Shown here: positions 30,144 to 32,479 of the stretch, piece by piece
Layout of the letters: the number at the start of each line of letters is the position of its first letter
How positions within the stretch are numbered: the first letter of the stretch is position 1
From: CAJUOR01 sp964596105
GTDB taxonomy: Bacteria; Bacillota_I; Bacilli_A; Erysipelotrichales; Coprobacillaceae
Direction: 5' to 3'
DNA length: 32,479 nucleotides
NCBI GenBank assembly: GCA_964596105.1
Contig: CAZQRT010000006.1
Span: 1 to 32,479, forward strand
Notes under the pieces: model-generated
What the model saw: only the letters and a program-made list of their open reading frames with translations
Databases searched by the model: none
Told to the model about the DNA's origin: nothing
Position numbers and translations under genes: made by a program

Positions 30144-31682
30144 TCATGACTGACTGAAATTAGTCTGATAGTAACGCTCAAAATTCTGATTAACCGGAAG
30201 CTCCACAGAAATATTGTGGTACTTCGCCTCCCTGACCCTTGCGAAGACATCTTTCAGGCGGTCAAACGACACCTGGTCTTTAATCATGTCCGCCAGCATG
30301 ATAAAATACGGCTCGCCGTCATTGCAGTACAGATAGGTCAGCATATCCCCCTGCTGACTGTCCGGAAAATGCGCCGCGTACTGCGCCAGGGCGGCATAGA
30401 TGGTGGAAGTGAAATCATTGCCGAGGGCGGCTTTAAGATGCGGGTGGTATGTATAGAGATAATGCAGATTCGGGTACGTCATGGCGTGCGTCGCCAGCTC
30501 GCGCCAGTTCTCATCATGAACCAGGACATCGAGAAACTGCTTCTGGGAATTTTTCTCATTGACATATCTGGCCAGCGTATTGATATCGGCGGTATAAGTA
30601 TCCTCGTTCAGCTTTTTGATCTCATCAAGCAGATCAACATTCAGCGCGCCGGGATGATAAGCGCGGCTGAACAAAAGCTCGCAGTAAATGGCCTTGTAGA
30701 ACGGATAATCGCGATCATCAGCGGCGATCAGCCGGAATACCAGCTCAATCGTGCTCTGACGGCAGACATCCGAGCACTTCGCCAGCAGCGGATAGAGATT
30801 TTTCACCGCTTCAGCAAGCTCTTTAGTCGTATATGGCAGATGCTCGTAAACGAGCTGTTTGACTTCCAGATAGCAGCCCACATAGATCTTCGTCTTGCCG
30901 CAGATCGCTTTCACCAGCTCCTGCAAGGCGTCGGTCTCCATGTCGTTAAAGTTTTTGGCATAAAGCAGAACGTACTTCAAAGCGCTCTTAATATGCATGA
31001 CATTGCGGGACAGATGCTCCTCAAAATAAGCGAGGTTGCTTTCCACATCCGCGGTCATATCGGCCTCATTGGTCACCATCATCTTGATGATGAGCAGAGC
31101 CTCCGCGAAGAACCCGGCCATCAGGCGGGTGTGAAACCTTTCCAGTAGCGCGTCATAAAGGCGGTTCATGACCCGGACGCGGTCTTTGGCATCGCTTAAA
31201 ATATAAAGATAATCAAAGATGTACTGATAATCATCCGCCGTCAGCGGCTGATCTTTCAGGCGGTAAAACAGAAACTTAATGAACTCCCGGCGGTACTGGG
31301 AATGAGCGATCTCATAAGTTAAATAAGCCTTGGCTGTCGCCTCATCATAATCATAGACGAGGCGGTCCACCGGCTGCGATTCAAAATAACCGGCGGTTTC
31401 AGGAGCCTGCTGACTTAAAGCCCACAGCGCGGCCGCGGTGTGAGCGCAGAACCCCTGGCTTTGAAAAGTGTGGCAGCTGCAGTTCATATTCAGCTGATCA
31501 TTCAAAAATGAAAGGACAACCTTCGTCTCCTCGCCCTCACGGCTGATTAACGCCCGGTAAACCCCCGGCTTCACCATGATGAGCCGGACGACACTGCCCT
31601 CGTCAACATACTTTTTTCCGGTCTGCAGTACTTCCTGATCGGCCTTTTGACAGTATTCTCTGATAATCTGATTGATATCCAC
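30144..31682 (-). CDS. SWIM zinc-finger protein
   Basis: This 512-residue protein has an N-terminal SWIM zinc finger, C68-x-C70-x8-C79-x-H81 (NCSCHTFQSQGFCAHT), a module predicted to bind nucleic acids or proteins and often found with Swi2/Snf2 helicases. The rest, about 100-500, is helical and repeat-like without a helicase motif. Function is unknown. GTG at 31682 is preceded by GGGGG at good spacing. It starts 27 bases after the U32 gene and shares its transcript. Long antisense open frames here are only shadows. Confidence 0.85.
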   Translation of the reverse strand: MDINQIIREYCQKADQEVLQTGKKYVDEGSVVRLIMVKPGVYRALISREGEETKVVLSFLNDQLNMNCSCHTFQSQGFCAHTAAALWALSQQAPETAGYFESQPVDRLVYDYDEATAKAYLTYEIAHSQYRREFIKFLFYRLKDQPLTADDYQYIFDYLYILSDAKDRVRVMNRLYDALLERFHTRLMAGFFAEALLIIKMMVTNEADMTADVESNLAYFEEHLSRNVMHIKSALKYVLLYAKNFNDMETDALQELVKAICGKTKIYVGCYLEVKQLVYEHLPYTTKELAEAVKNLYPLLAKCSDVCRQSTIELVFRLIAADDRDYPFYKAIYCELLFSRAYHPGALNVDLLDEIKKLNEDTYTADINTLARYVNEKNSQKQFLDVLVHDENWRELATHAMTYPNLHYLYTYHPHLKAALGNDFTSTIYAALAQYAAHFPDSQQGDMLTYLYCNDGEPYFIMLADMIKDQVSFDRLKDVFARVREAKYHNISVELPVNQNFERYYQTNFSQS

Positions 31683-31709
31683 TGATGATTCCCCCTTATC
31701 AACAAACTC

Positions 31710-32479
31710 CTAAAATGCCATGACCTCGCGGACCTGTCCGGCATCCTCCCCGGTAAAGCGGTAAAAACGTTTTCCTCCCTCATAAAAATGCCGCGGTCTG
31801 GACATTACCCGGACATGACAGTCACGCTCAAAGCGCAGCGAAAAATCTTTGACCGTATAATTACCCTTCTGGCACAGTCCGCAGTTTTTGCGCTTTGAGA
31901 GCGGACAATTCGCGCTGATCATCAAATCCAGGGCGCCATAAGCATAACATACCGCGCGCTCATGATCAAGGGGAGGATACTCCAAACTGCACACGCAATC
32001 AAGATCCACGGATTCAATGGCCTGAAGATTAGAGATATTTCCCGATTCCAATAGCAGCACCGCCTGTTTGGGATAGCGGGAAGCCAGCCCCATGCTGCCG
32101 GCCGCCAGCGGGGTATCGGGATACTTTTCCAAAAGCCGGTCGACCGCTTCTAAATCCACAATCCGCGCCGGCGCGTTTAGACACAGTCCCAGATCCGGAA
32201 ACTCGTCTTTTAACACCATAAACAAATCCGGCGCGCAAAACAGCAGGTCATCATCACCGGTCACTTCACGCAAAGCCTGAAGCTGCTCCTTTGTTTCAAA
32301 GACCACATAGCGCTGATACTTGGAAGTCTTCGCGTCAGGAGGATTAAAAGGCCGCAATATCCTTCGCGCCGGGGTGTTTTCCAGCCGGGCATCCAGTTTC
32401 TGGATGGCGGCTTTTTTCATCTGTTTTAATTCCGAGAACGGTAAAACAGCCTCATCCTTTAACTCGATATCGATGTTTG
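31710..32479 (-). CDS. U32-family peptidase-like protein, C-terminal part
   Basis: The last 255 residues of a larger protein are visible; the frame stays open to the window edge (LKDEAVLPFSELKQ precedes the first ATG at 32420), so that ATG is not the true start. LPFSELKQMKKAAIQKLDA is typical of the DUF3656 region of U32 proteins. YAYGALDLMISANCPLSK then CGLCQKG carries the cysteine cluster of this family, whose relatives such as TrhP and RlhA act in RNA hydroxylation. Full-length relatives are about 650-780 residues. It is followed by the SWIM gene in one operon. Confidence 0.82.
   Translation of the reverse strand, partial: NIDIELKDEAVLPFSELKQMKKAAIQKLDARLENTPARRILRPFNPPDAKTSKYQRYVVFETKEQLQALREVTGDDDLLFCAPDLFMVLKDEFPDLGLCLNAPARIVDLEAVDRLLEKYPDTPLAAGSMGLASRYPKQAVLLLESGNISNLQAIESVDLDCVCSLEYPPLDHERAVCYAYGALDLMISANCPLSKRKNCGLCQKGNYTVKDFSLRFERDCHVRVMSRPRHFYEGGKRFYRFTGEDAGQVREVMAF

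Noticed and set aside
30216..31148. A 310-codon antisense frame in the SWIM gene
   Set aside because: The sense frame has a SWIM finger, a ribosome site and an operon context, while this one has no motif.

Overview
The window looks like a chromosomal segment of a low-to-mid GC Firmicute, most likely from the Erysipelotrichia / Mollicutes-related branch. This is inferred from gene content and order, a B-type RNase P RNA, strong Shine-Dalgarno sites and an unusual EF-P loop. No species is claimed. Nothing indicates a prophage, transposon, CRISPR array, rRNA or tRNA.

Region 1 (1-5800, all +) is a classic Firmicutes housekeeping run: gpsB, rnpB, pgsA, a single-domain cinA, recA, rny (RNase Y), ymdB and rpmG. 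Clear promoters precede gpsB, pgsA, rny and rpmG. Hairpin terminators follow rnpB, recA, rny and rpmG.

Region 2 (5800-9880, +) is a compact comG locus for the competence pseudopilus, led by a YqgX-like metallo-beta-lactamase-fold gene: comGA (ATPase), comGB (platform) and the pseudopilins comGC, D, E, F and G. The striking point is that comGD and comGF share one uninterrupted 324-codon frame. A tiny 49-codon comGE lies across their junction in another frame, and comGF has no ordinary start codon.

Region 3 (9900-20865, +) is efp, an asp23/yqhY gene, nusB, xseA, xseB, ispA, dxs, tlyA and recN, ending at a terminator. Then come dinB, xerD, a flavodoxin-like gene and a small membrane protein. 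Overlapping starts and stops tie nusB to tlyA into one transcription unit that couples transcription antitermination, exonuclease VII, isoprenoid precursor synthesis, rRNA methylation and DNA repair. Compared with Bacillus, folD, argR/ahrC, accBC and the sporulation genes are absent from this run. EF-P carries Arg at the loop position that is Lys32 in Bacillus.

Region 4 (20865-21405) is about 540 bases of AT-rich DNA without a gene, holding a degenerate 26-base tandem repeat.

Region 5 (21405-32479, mostly -) is more accessory. It has a DUF2156 plus GNAT two-domain protein with a small partner gene, an eight-helix membrane protein that looks internally duplicated, an orphan PTS IIB with a cre-like site over its promoter, and a YfcE-type phosphodiesterase. 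It also has a cassette of XRE regulator, ABC ATPase with a long extra C-terminal domain, large FtsX-type permease, small membrane-anchored protein and a free-standing FakA/YloV C-terminal domain. At the right edge are a SWIM zinc-finger protein and the C-terminal part of a U32-family protein that runs off the window. The best candidates for something undescribed are the ABC/FakA-like cassette and the comGD-E-F arrangement.
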